Below, piece by piece: positions 7,080 to 14,787 of a DNA stretch of 18,659 nt; positions within the stretch are counted from its first letter, which is position 1; each line of letters begins with the position of its first letter. Below the pieces are notes generated by a model that was not told the DNA's origin, made no database searches, and worked only from the letters and a program-made list of their open reading frames with translations. A program made the position numbers and the translations under genes. Origin of the DNA: Anaerolineaceae bacterium (lineage in GTDB: Bacteria > Chloroflexota > Anaerolineae > Anaerolineales > Anaerolineaceae); assembly GCA_003532515.1 (NCBI GenBank), contig DOEX01000191.1:1-18659 (forward strand). Reading direction: 5' to 3'.

Positions 7080-7325
7080 TTAGTGCATCAGTTTGGATTC
7101 GATCGCCGACTTCAATTCACCTACGGTTTTAAATCCAAAAGCTTCCTGTTGAGTGAATTCGATATCAAATTCAATTTCGAGAGAGGTGATCAGGTTGATA
7201 TGAGAGAATGAATCCCATCCTACCACGTCGCTTGCAGTCATCTCGTCAAAAATTTCTATGGTAGGGTTGTCAAAAACCTCACGAAAAACATTGTTCATCC
7301 GTGATACGATATCGTTTGCTTCCAT
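7080..7325 (-). CDS. Acyl carrier protein dedicated to the neighbouring adenylating enzyme
   Basis: 81 aa with the four-helix carrier-protein pattern. VVGWDSFSHINLI contains the DS-F phosphopantetheine site, Ser39, and the acidic helix 2 (LITSLEIEFDIEF) follows. The start at 7325 is supported by a strong GGAGGA six bases upstream; that site lies within the last codons of the ligase gene, whose TGA is one base before the ATG. An in-frame start at 7358 would overlap the ligase and is not needed. Tight coupling to the ligase implies that this carrier receives the acyl-adenylate product, as DltC does from DltA. Downstream delivery is inferred to be to the MBOAT protein rather than to fatty acid or polyketide synthesis, since no such genes are present. 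Confidence 0.9.
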   Translation of the reverse strand: MEANDIVSRMNNVFREVFDNPTIEIFDEMTASDVVGWDSFSHINLITSLEIEFDIEFTQQEAFGFKTVGELKSAIESKLMH

Positions 7326-7326
7326 C

Positions 7327-8946
7327 TCATTCCTCCATCGTGGAGAGATCCCCCACATCTTGACCCAGATATTGTTTCTTCAACACCCGTCTCATCACTT
7401 TTCCACTTTTTGTTTTGGGAATTTTATCAGTGAACACGATTTCTTTGGGCGAAGCCAGGGAAGCCACCTTTTTCGACACATACAGCTTGATATCCATGTC
7501 CAGTTTTCTCAGCGATTGTGCTTGCTGATCGTGGACCACAAACGCTACCACCTTTTCATACAGAAGCTCATCGGGCAGCCCAACCACGGCACAATCCAAC
7601 ACGTGAGGCACTTCCATAACAGCCGACTCGATTTCAAAGGGGCTCACCAGGTGACCGGCAGTATTAATAACATCATCACTTCGTCCGATGTACCAATAAT
7701 AGCCATCCTCATCCCGGTAAGCGATATCGCCAGAGCTGTAGAAATTGCCCAGGAATTTGTTCTGATAAACCAGGGGATTGCCTACATATTCCCTGAACAT
7801 CGTATTCCACGGCTTGCGGATGCAAAGCAGCCCTTGAACGTTCTCCGGCAAGGGATGATCTTCGCTTTCCAGTATGGCAGCCTCCAAATAAGGAAGCGGC
7901 TTGCCCATCGAACCGGGTCTGACCTCCAGCCCAGGACGGTTGGCAATCATGATACTGCCGGTCTCGGTCTGGAACCAGGTGTCGTAAATTTCACAATGAA
8001 AGACCTTGCGCCCCCACAATACCAGGTTGGGGTCCAGGGGCTCACCAACCGTATAGACCCTCTTCAGAGAGCTCAGGTCATACTGTTGGTAAAACGCCTC
8101 CGGTTGTTGAGCCATCATGCGAAACACAGTCGGCGCGGTGTACAAGATGTTGATTTTCTGCCGTTCAATGATGAGCATCCACAAATCAGGGTCATAATTC
8201 GCATCCAGTTGGATCTGTGTTAATCCGGAAGCCCAGGGCGCGATAATGCCGTAGGTTGTACCGGTCACCCAACCCGGGTCGGCTGTGCACCAAAACAGGT
8301 CATCCGGATTGGCTTGCATAACATCTTCAAAGCTGCGCAGATGATCAATAATCCCAGCATGACAGTGCTGGACAGCTTTGGGTTTCCCGGTAGAACCAGA
8401 GGTGAAGTGGAAATGGGAGTATTGCTCAGGATCGGTAGCGGAAGTACTAAACTGAGTTGAAGAATGAATCAATTGATCATGGATACCAACAAACTGTTCC
8501 TCAGTTTGGTTTTCGTCAACCAGCAGCACCCGAAAGGATGCGTCCAATTTCTGCAATACCTTGACGAGGCGAAAGTTCATTTTGGAGGTCGAAATGATCG
8601 CTTTAGTCTCGGTATCTTTAACACGCTCAACAATGGAATCCTCGCCAATGCTGTTGAAGAGGATGCAGCTGTTCAATCCCAGCTTCAATCCCCCCAGGAA
8701 AAAGGCGTACATCTCTATAGTTTTGGAGAGCAGCAGCATGATCCGGTCGCCCCTCTGGAATCCCAGTGAAGAGAGCAGGTTGGCAGCCTGGTTGCTCAAG
8801 GCTGTCAGTTTCGCATAGCTGATTTCAACCAGGTTTTCATCCTTGTCAATCAACTTAAGCGCTGTTTTTGAGCCAAGTCCCCGCTCCACTTGCCAATCAG
8901 TGCAGAGGTAGCCAATGTTATTATTTGGAAAAGGTGGGTTTGTCAT
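7327..8946 (-). CDS. AMP-forming acyl-adenylating enzyme (ACS/ACSM-like ligase)
   Basis: 539 aa, full length for the ANL superfamily. Core motifs are FTSGSTGKPK (181-190, ATP phosphate loop), YDTWFQTETG (321-330), YSSGDIA (403-409), YIGRSDDVINTAGHLVSP (hinge and C-terminal domain) and PKTKSGKVMRR with catalytic Lys516. The block ADPGWVTGTTYGIIAPW (222-238) resembles acetyl/propionyl- and medium-chain acyl-CoA synthetases, not the FDLS-type amino-acid pocket of DltA and NRPS domains. The substrate is therefore probably a simple carboxylic acid rather than D-alanine. Known chemistry: ATP-dependent adenylation, then thioester formation. With an ACP one base downstream, the acceptor is inferred to be that carrier. 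A weak AGGA precedes the ATG. The gene is third in the minus-strand run. Confidence 0.88.
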   Translation of the reverse strand: MTNPPFPNNNIGYLCTDWQVERGLGSKTALKLIDKDENLVEISYAKLTALSNQAANLLSSLGFQRGDRIMLLLSKTIEMYAFFLGGLKLGLNSCILFNSIGEDSIVERVKDTETKAIISTSKMNFRLVKVLQKLDASFRVLLVDENQTEEQFVGIHDQLIHSSTQFSTSATDPEQYSHFHFTSGSTGKPKAVQHCHAGIIDHLRSFEDVMQANPDDLFWCTADPGWVTGTTYGIIAPWASGLTQIQLDANYDPDLWMLIIERQKINILYTAPTVFRMMAQQPEAFYQQYDLSSLKRVYTVGEPLDPNLVLWGRKVFHCEIYDTWFQTETGSIMIANRPGLEVRPGSMGKPLPYLEAAILESEDHPLPENVQGLLCIRKPWNTMFREYVGNPLVYQNKFLGNFYSSGDIAYRDEDGYYWYIGRSDDVINTAGHLVSPFEIESAVMEVPHVLDCAVVGLPDELLYEKVVAFVVHDQQAQSLRKLDMDIKLYVSKKVASLASPKEIVFTDKIPKTKSGKVMRRVLKKQYLGQDVGDLSTMEE

Positions 8947-8985
8947 AGTGTCCTGCCATCAATGGTATGTTAAATTGCTGCGCAT

Positions 8986-10458
8986 CTATTCAACTACGAT
9001 ATCAACGCGCTCTTTCTCGCCAAAAAACTGGTAACCTTCCTTGATCATTTGATACTCCAGGTAGGTAGAGTCAACATCATTCACGCGGAAGTTATAGAGT
9101 ACGAAGGTGTATTCCTGTCCAGGATCGACTTTGACGCCTCCTGGTAAGTTAATGCGATAACCAAAATCCTTACCATCCTGGAAAATACAGAGACGGACCT
9201 GTTCGTCTTCCGACCAGGCTTGATCGCTGCTATTCCTGACCACGATGTTAACGTTGTAAGACTCTCCCCGTTCCACCGTGGTGGGTGTATCGTGGGATAT
9301 GATTTCAGCAGAGAGATTGGTAATAGATAATTGTGACAATGCCCAAACTGCGGGAAATCCTTGACCCATTAGCATGACTACATCGGGTTCGATGACAGTT
9401 AGTAAACCATTTACTTGATCTAAATCTAAATAATGAATAAAAACTAATTCCGAAAAACTTTCTGCTACGTTATTGAGTAAGAATTGCCAAACGTATGAAT
9501 CGCCTACAAGGATTGCCCTGGGTAAGCTGGCATCTGAGTTCTTGTAGTATCGGTAGCTCTTCCAGGTATCTTTAGAGGTGTAATTGATCCTTTCAAAGAA
9601 TCCGGTATCTTCCACAGCAGTCCGGGTAAAGTCTGGCTCATAGTGAAGATCTATTTCTTTAGAAGAAAAGCCCCATTCGGTTTTTAATTCTCTCTCAACT
9701 TGTGTAATCGTAAAATTTTCTTCAGTCAGAATCCTGAGATCTGGAATCTGCTGTTTTGCAGCCTTCATTAATGCGGAATAGCCAATGAAAGCCCCATACT
9801 GATTCCAGTGACCAATATCGTAAGCACGAGAATATGTGGGGAAAACAGATTTGCTCACCACCAATTCGTTAAATGGTGAGCCATAAGAAAAGCCATCTGC
9901 ATTTTTCAATGCTTCATCAATAACTTCTGCAGCAGAGGATTTATTCAGCAACTTCAAGGAGGTGGGTAATTCCTCAGGATATACATTGAATTTTGACGGA
10001 AACATGGCAACCACCAGGGAAATGTCTGAATCTTCTAATTCATCAGCAATTCTTTCAAAACTATCTTTAATGCTCTTTGTTACAACATCATCAGGAACAA
10101 AAGAATTGACTATGTATGGAATTTCAGGGTCCGGGGCGTAAAAAAGCCAACCATTGGGGCCTTTGATAACCCTATATCCAAAAAAACCCAGTTCCCCAAA
10201 GAAACGAAAATTGATTGTTTTAGATAATCGAATTAACTTTTGTCTGCCACCAAGGTTGTCATTAAGCCAGGTTTCAAATCCAGATTTAAATTCCTTGGAA
10301 AAATTGTTAGTTTCATCAAAGAAAGGTGGAAATTTTGCCAGATAGCGGTTTTCGTATGGAGAAAGAGCTCCGCCAACTTTATCCGACTCAAGAACCGGCA
10401 AGATCAGTACCGCTAAGAAAGCGATGACAATGAGCACCTTGGATGTTGTAGATTTCAT
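8986..10458 (-). CDS. AlgX/AlgJ/DltD-like SGNH O-acyltransferase with C-terminal Ig-like domain
   Basis: 490 aa. One N-terminal membrane helix (about 8-25) anchors an extracellular domain. GPNGWLFYAPD (100-110) resembles the start of AlgX/AlgJ catalytic domains. YDIGHWNQYGAF (213-224) supplies Asp214 and His217, and VGDSYVW (318-324) the nucleophile Ser321. AlgX-type proteins usually have DxHW; here the spacing is DxxHW, as in block V of ordinary SGNH hydrolases. Residues about 381-490 form a beta-rich Ig-like domain of NBR1 type (VVRNSSDQAW, PGQEYTF, YLEYQM, FFGE), an unusual attachment for this family. The start lies 10 bases after the MBOAT stop. The expected role is to take an acyl group from the MBOAT partner and transfer it to an extracellular polysaccharide; the Ig-like domain may bind the glycan or the partner. 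Confidence 0.85.
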   Translation of the reverse strand: MKSTTSKVLIVIAFLAVLILPVLESDKVGGALSPYENRYLAKFPPFFDETNNFSKEFKSGFETWLNDNLGGRQKLIRLSKTINFRFFGELGFFGYRVIKGPNGWLFYAPDPEIPYIVNSFVPDDVVTKSIKDSFERIADELEDSDISLVVAMFPSKFNVYPEELPTSLKLLNKSSAAEVIDEALKNADGFSYGSPFNELVVSKSVFPTYSRAYDIGHWNQYGAFIGYSALMKAAKQQIPDLRILTEENFTITQVERELKTEWGFSSKEIDLHYEPDFTRTAVEDTGFFERINYTSKDTWKSYRYYKNSDASLPRAILVGDSYVWQFLLNNVAESFSELVFIHYLDLDQVNGLLTVIEPDVVMLMGQGFPAVWALSQLSITNLSAEIISHDTPTTVERGESYNVNIVVRNSSDQAWSEDEQVRLCIFQDGKDFGYRINLPGGVKVDPGQEYTFVLYNFRVNDVDSTYLEYQMIKEGYQFFGEKERVDIVVE

Positions 10459-10468
10459 TCGCTTACCG

Positions 10469-11893
10469 CTAAAACTTAAAATAGATGAATGAACTGTAAG
10501 TGGAAGACATAACCATCATAATTGAAAAACCAAGCAAAATCAAAAAAACAATCAGTCTGAGCGGGTCATTCAGCCTGGAACCGGACATTTTTTCGAAATA
10601 TTTCGGTAACCATTGCTTCCATGGAATGCAAGCCAGCACTGCCAGCATCAGGATAAACGCGACTTTAGCGTTAAGATACCAGCCAAGGGTCAAGCCGGTT
10701 TCAAGTGGTTTCACCAACCCAAACATCACACCCAGGTATTTCAACCCATACCCGAGATCCGGCGACCGGAATAATACCCAGCCAATCAGCACAATCAACA
10801 TGGTCACAAGATAGCGGACGGCTGCCGGAGCCTTGGCTTTTACTTTTTTGGCTCGCAAGAACGCCTCCAGGCTGGAGAACAATCCGTGCCAAAGACCCCA
10901 GGCAATGAATTGCCAGCCAGCGCCATGCCAGAAGCCGGTTAAAAAGAAAACGATCAGCGTGTTGGATTCTGTGCGAAAGACCTTTTGTTTCCTGCGTTTG
11001 AACTCCAGCGGATAGAAAACATAATCGCGGAACCAGCTGCTCAGGGTGATGTGCCAGCGCCGCCAAAAATCGGAAATATTGAGAGCAAGGTAGGGAAAGT
11101 TGAAGTTCTCTGGCAGGTCAAACCCCAACATTTGCCCCAGACCAATTGCCATATCGGTGTAACCCGAGAAGTCAAAGAAAATTTGCATGGCGTACCCGAA
11201 AGCACCCAGCCAAGCAATAGAGACCCCATTGGCGTTTGCCGGATTTGCGAAAATCAGGTCTACCATCGCTCCCAGTTGGTCTGCAATGATCACTTTTTTA
11301 GCCAGACCAACCGTAAAGCGGTACACCCCTCTCGAAAGTTTATCAAGGTCCAGTTTGGTTGCTGCAAGCTGTGTTGCGAAATCACCTGCCCTTGTAATTG
11401 GACCCTGCAAGAGCTTTGGGAAGAAACTCATGTAGAGCACGAAATCAGCGAGGTTCTTTTGGGGAGCGATCTTGTTGTAGTAAATATCGTACTGATATGA
11501 GATAGCGCTAAACACAAAAAAGGAAACTCCTAACAAGACAGGCAGGTCGATTTTTGGCAATTCAACCCCGGTGACGCCAGACAGAGAGCTCGTCATAAAG
11601 GGGAGGTACTTGAAAGCGAGCAAAAAGGCTACGTTGGTCAAAACCACAAGCCATATTGAGATCTTCTTGACCAGTGTATCCTTGCTCCTCGTCTTCCCCA
11701 ACAGCAAGCCAAAACTGTAGTTGATCAGAACGAAGACAACGAAAATTACCAGCGCTTCTTTACTAGTCCAGGTAAAAAATGCCAGCGAGGCAAGAATTAA
11801 AAAATATTTTCGAAAATCAGGTCGAACTAAATAAGCCCCCAACAGACATAAGGGTAAAAAAATAAATAGAAAAATTTGTGATGAAAAAACCAT
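10469..11893 (-). CDS. MBOAT family polysaccharide O-acyltransferase (AlgI/DltB-like) with C-terminal acyl-shuttle motif
   Basis: 474 aa multi-pass membrane protein. Family hallmarks are PKLLQGPITRAGDF (159-172), FFDFSGYTDMAIG (239-251), NISDFWRRWHITLSSWFRDY (272-291, with His281) and LTGFWHGAGW with the invariant His323 (318-327). The last six residues, FIYFKF with Tyr471, match the aromatic C-terminal hexapeptide which, in studies of the Dlt pathway, accepts the acyl group on its Tyr and passes it to the SGNH Ser; in many MBOATs this motif is fused at the C-terminus as here. It is the first gene of the seven-gene run. No Shine-Dalgarno is visible, but TATAAT lies 11 bases upstream. Donor: probably the acyl-ACP encoded two genes further on. 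Confidence 0.93.
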   Translation of the reverse strand: MVFSSQIFLFIFLPLCLLGAYLVRPDFRKYFLILASLAFFTWTSKEALVIFVVFVLINYSFGLLLGKTRSKDTLVKKISIWLVVLTNVAFLLAFKYLPFMTSSLSGVTGVELPKIDLPVLLGVSFFVFSAISYQYDIYYNKIAPQKNLADFVLYMSFFPKLLQGPITRAGDFATQLAATKLDLDKLSRGVYRFTVGLAKKVIIADQLGAMVDLIFANPANANGVSIAWLGAFGYAMQIFFDFSGYTDMAIGLGQMLGFDLPENFNFPYLALNISDFWRRWHITLSSWFRDYVFYPLEFKRRKQKVFRTESNTLIVFFLTGFWHGAGWQFIAWGLWHGLFSSLEAFLRAKKVKAKAPAAVRYLVTMLIVLIGWVLFRSPDLGYGLKYLGVMFGLVKPLETGLTLGWYLNAKVAFILMLAVLACIPWKQWLPKYFEKMSGSRLNDPLRLIVFLILLGFSIMMVMSSTYSSFIYFKF

Positions 11894-12031
11894 AGCGATT
11901 TCACATTATAATCGAAAAGAAGGGTGTGTTTTGCCGAGTAATTTCGGTACCTTGATCCTGGAGAATCAATTTTTCAAGGGTGTTCCTATGATAAAATTTA
12001 CAAGGTACTAAATGGACTAAGGTGTATTTCA
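11894..12031. promoter_or_regulatory. Divergent promoter region between the two glycan operons
   Basis: These 138 bases separate the MBOAT gene (leftward) from the epimerase gene (rightward) and must hold both promoters. Leftward, TATAAT (11905-11910) is clear. Rightward, TATGAT (11987-11992) or the overlapping TAAAAT is possible, without a good -35. A weak TAAGGTG site lies about 8 bases before the GTG at 12032. Shared control of both operons from this region is an inference. Confidence 0.45.
11905..11910 (-). promoter_or_regulatory. Candidate -10 element of the acylation operon
   Basis: A perfect TATAAT on the minus strand ends 11 bases before the MBOAT ATG. A start site 6-8 bases downstream would leave a leader of only a few bases, without a ribosome binding site. 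No strong -35 was found at the proper distance. Confidence 0.4.
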
Positions 12032-12883
12032 GTGAATAAGACAATTCTTGTTACAGGCGCAAACGGCTATATCGGTCAAAAAGTAGTCAATCAATTACTG
12101 AATCTGGGGGTAAATGTTCTGGCTGCTGATTTAGTCGTTGATGGAATTGACCCACGCGCCGATCGTCTGCAGGCAAACCTCTTCGATAATCCTGAGAAAG
12201 TCATCACCAGGGTCGATCAAATTGATGCCTGCTTGCATTTAGCATGGCGGAATGGCTTCAACCATTTTGCCGATAGCCATATCGACGATCTGCCCGGTCA
12301 TTTTCACTTCATTTCTAGCCTTCTGGATGCCGGATTGAAGCATATCGCCGTTCAAGGCACGATGCATGAAATTGGGTATTGGGAAGGGAAAATCGACGAA
12401 AACACCCCAACCAACCCCATTAGTTATTATGGCATCGCTAAAAATGCTCTGCGCCAGGCAACTTCCTTGCTGGCAAAGAAAAATGGAGCAACTTTTCAAT
12501 GGCTGCGAGCCTACTATATTCTCGGCGACGACAAACGTAACCATTCCATCTTCACCAAGATTCTTGAAGCTGAAGAACGAGGGGATGCCACCTTCCCAGT
12601 CACTACCGGAAAAAACGCCTTCGACTTTATTGATGTTGACGAGCTTGCCTTCCAGATCGCGCTCGTAGTCACTCAGTCGGATGTGAACGGTATTATCAAC
12701 ACCTGTACCGGGAAAGCCACCACGCTTCGCGATAAGGTGGAAGAATTTATCGCAACCAGGCACCTGAACATCAAACCTCAATTTGGTGTTTTCCCGGATA
12801 GACCCTACGATTCTCCAATAGTGTATGGGGATAACTCAAAAATTCAAAAGATCATCGGTGCTGCCGGGCATAATCAGTCATGA
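12032..12883 (+). CDS. NAD(P)-dependent sugar epimerase/dehydratase (extended SDR)
   Basis: 283 aa. The Rossmann fingerprint TGANGYIG (8-15) opens the protein and the catalytic Y133-GIA-K137 pair follows (SYYGIAK). HIDDLPGHFHFISSLLDAGLKHI and the DFIDVDELA block (about 198-206) are typical of extended SDRs acting on nucleotide sugars. It is shorter than many epimerases (about 310-340 aa), mainly at the C-terminus. The start is GTG at 12032, directly before the fingerprint. The stop overlaps the ATG of the RgpF-like gene by four bases (ATGA). It probably makes or reduces a nucleotide-sugar precursor for the glycan built by the two downstream genes; which sugar cannot be told from sequence. Confidence 0.87.
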   Translation: MNKTILVTGANGYIGQKVVNQLLNLGVNVLAADLVVDGIDPRADRLQANLFDNPEKVITRVDQIDACLHLAWRNGFNHFADSHIDDLPGHFHFISSLLDAGLKHIAVQGTMHEIGYWEGKIDENTPTNPISYYGIAKNALRQATSLLAKKNGATFQWLRAYYILGDDKRNHSIFTKILEAEERGDATFPVTTGKNAFDFIDVDELAFQIALVVTQSDVNGIINTCTGKATTLRDKVEEFIATRHLNIKPQFGVFPDRPYDSPIVYGDNSKIQKIIGAAGHNQS

Positions 12884-14787
12884 AACTGGACAAAACCAAG
12901 CCAATTCGACGAATTGCTATTTTCTTTCTCTACGATAAAGATGGTATCGTAGACGATTACATCCCTTATCTATTGCGCGACCTGGTCAAGAACCTGGAAC
13001 AACTGGTTTTTGTCAGTAACGGACCACTGACCGCAGAAAGCAAAGCAAAACTCGCTGAGTTTTCCCCTGTGATCCTTGAACGTGAAAACACAGGACTGGA
13101 TGTTTGGGCGTACAAGGAAGCCATGCTGTCAGTTGGATGGGAAAAACTGGCAGAATATGACGAAGTGGTTCTGCTCAACTACACCCTCATGGGTCCGGTG
13201 CATCCGTTCAAAGAAGCCTTCGACGAGATGGCGAATCGTAACGTGCATTTTTGGGGTCTCACCCGCCATTATGGTCTTCCTTTTGACCCGTGGAAATCGT
13301 GCAAATACGGTTATGTGCCAATGCACATCCAATCCAGTTTCATGGTATTTCGCTCAGATTTTATTCAGTCAAAGGCTTTTCAGCATTACTGGGAAACTGT
13401 TCCGCTTGTCCGAACCTATGCAGAATCGATTGGCTGGCATGAAGCCATCTTTACAGAAGATTTCACCCGTATGGGTTTTAAATCGGATGTCTACGTTAAT
13501 ACAGACGACCTGAAAGATTATCACGAATATCCCATGATGCTTTACCCAAGGGAATTGGTGGAGCACCGCGCATGTCCTGTTTTCAAGCGCAAGGTTTTCT
13601 ACAATATTTACAATGAATATATCGAAGTGAGCCCTGGTCAGGCCGCCCGCGATTTGTACCAATTCCTGGAACAAAAAACAGATTATGACATGAACTTGAT
13701 CTGGGATGTGTTGCTCAGAACAGCCCACATGGCAGATATCAAGGAACGGATGCAGCTCAACTATATCCTTCCGGATGAAATCCGCCTTCCAGATGAAAAA
13801 CCCGATCTGAAAGCCGCTCTCTTTCTTCACATCTATTATCCTGATCAAATTGAATGGTGCTTGCGATACGCAAAAAACACACCGGAAGACATGGATATCT
13901 TTATTTCGACAGATGGTGAAGACAAGAAAAAAGCGATCGAGACCGTCTTCTACGCCCTGTCTGACCGCAACGTAAAAGTCGTCTTGATTGAAAACCGTGG
14001 TCGCGACGTTAGCGCCTTGTTGGTCGGTTTCAGACCATACATCATGGACTATGATGTGGTCTGTTCTGCCCATGATAAAAAGACCAACTACTTCAATCCA
14101 TTCATCATCGGCGAATCCTTCGCGTACCACTGTTTCGAAAACGTCTTGGGTTCAAAGGAATATGTGCTGAATGTCCTGAAAACTTTCAAGGACAACCCCA
14201 GGCTCGGTCTTCTGACTCCGCCCACTCCAAATTTCGGTCCGTGGGCTAGTTTGCCTGGGAATGAATGGTTGATCAATTACGATGCCACTAAGAGGTATGC
14301 CCGCGAGCTGGGAATCACGGTTCCAATGTCCAACTCCGCGGCGCCCATCGCCCCGCTTGGCACAATTTTTTGGTTCAGAACGAAAGCCCTGGCTCTGCTT
14401 TTTGATCAAAATTACGCTTATGAGGATTTTCCGGTCGAACCAACCCGCGTTACTGACGGTACGATAATGCACTCGCTCGAACGGATCTACCCCTTTGCGG
14501 CACAACAGGCTGGATTCTACTCAGCCTGGGTGATGACCTTGAGCTATTGCCAATTGGAAATTACAAATTATCACAAGATCACCAAGGACTATCACGTCGC
14601 TTTCGCGGGCAAAATTGGTTTCGAAGGCCGGGAATATTACTTAAGCCTGATCAACAAGGGTGATGCGCTCAACAAGGAAGTGTTACTCGAAAGCGCATTA
14701 AAAGCGAAAGCCAAAAAGTTGATCTTGAAAATTGCTGGTCCTCGCGGTTTGAATAAAGCCGCAAGTGTTTGGAGAAAGATTAAGTGA
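12880..14787 (+). CDS. Rhamnan synthesis F (RgpF) family protein with two homologous halves
   Basis: 635 aa. The first half (about 8-290) shows ENTGLDVWAYKEA (69-81), YDEVVLLNYTLMGP (93-106), FWGLT and MHIQSSFMVF (148-157). The second half (about 308-580) shows IENRGRDVSALL (370-381), YDVVCSAHDKKTNYF (391-405), LGLLTPP and LGTIFWF. Both halves carry the EN.G.DV...YD.V pattern of the RgpF family, so the protein looks like a tandem of two such domains. RgpF proteins take part in assembling rhamnose-glucose and rhamnan polysaccharides and behave as glycosyltransferases; catalytic residues are not firmly known to me. The basic, lysine-rich C-terminus suggests peripheral membrane contact. The rmlA/rmlD genes about 3 kb away support a rhamnose substrate. 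Confidence 0.85.
   Translation: MKLDKTKPIRRIAIFFLYDKDGIVDDYIPYLLRDLVKNLEQLVFVSNGPLTAESKAKLAEFSPVILERENTGLDVWAYKEAMLSVGWEKLAEYDEVVLLNYTLMGPVHPFKEAFDEMANRNVHFWGLTRHYGLPFDPWKSCKYGYVPMHIQSSFMVFRSDFIQSKAFQHYWETVPLVRTYAESIGWHEAIFTEDFTRMGFKSDVYVNTDDLKDYHEYPMMLYPRELVEHRACPVFKRKVFYNIYNEYIEVSPGQAARDLYQFLEQKTDYDMNLIWDVLLRTAHMADIKERMQLNYILPDEIRLPDEKPDLKAALFLHIYYPDQIEWCLRYAKNTPEDMDIFISTDGEDKKKAIETVFYALSDRNVKVVLIENRGRDVSALLVGFRPYIMDYDVVCSAHDKKTNYFNPFIIGESFAYHCFENVLGSKEYVLNVLKTFKDNPRLGLLTPPTPNFGPWASLPGNEWLINYDATKRYARELGITVPMSNSAAPIAPLGTIFWFRTKALALLFDQNYAYEDFPVEPTRVTDGTIMHSLERIYPFAAQQAGFYSAWVMTLSYCQLEITNYHKITKDYHVAFAGKIGFEGREYYLSLINKGDALNKEVLLESALKAKAKKLILKIAGPRGLNKAASVWRKIK

Noticed and set aside
7326..7358. 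Longer ACP start at 7358
   Set aside because: It would overlap the ligase by 32 bases, while ATG 7325 has a strong GGAGGA six bases upstream.
7258..8223. 321-aa open frame antisense to the ligase and ACP
   Set aside because: It is opposite two genes with clear catalytic motifs and its translation is unlike any family; it is a shadow of codon bias.
13369..14130. 253-aa open frame antisense to the RgpF-like gene
   Set aside because: The plus strand carries conserved family motifs throughout; the antisense frame has none.
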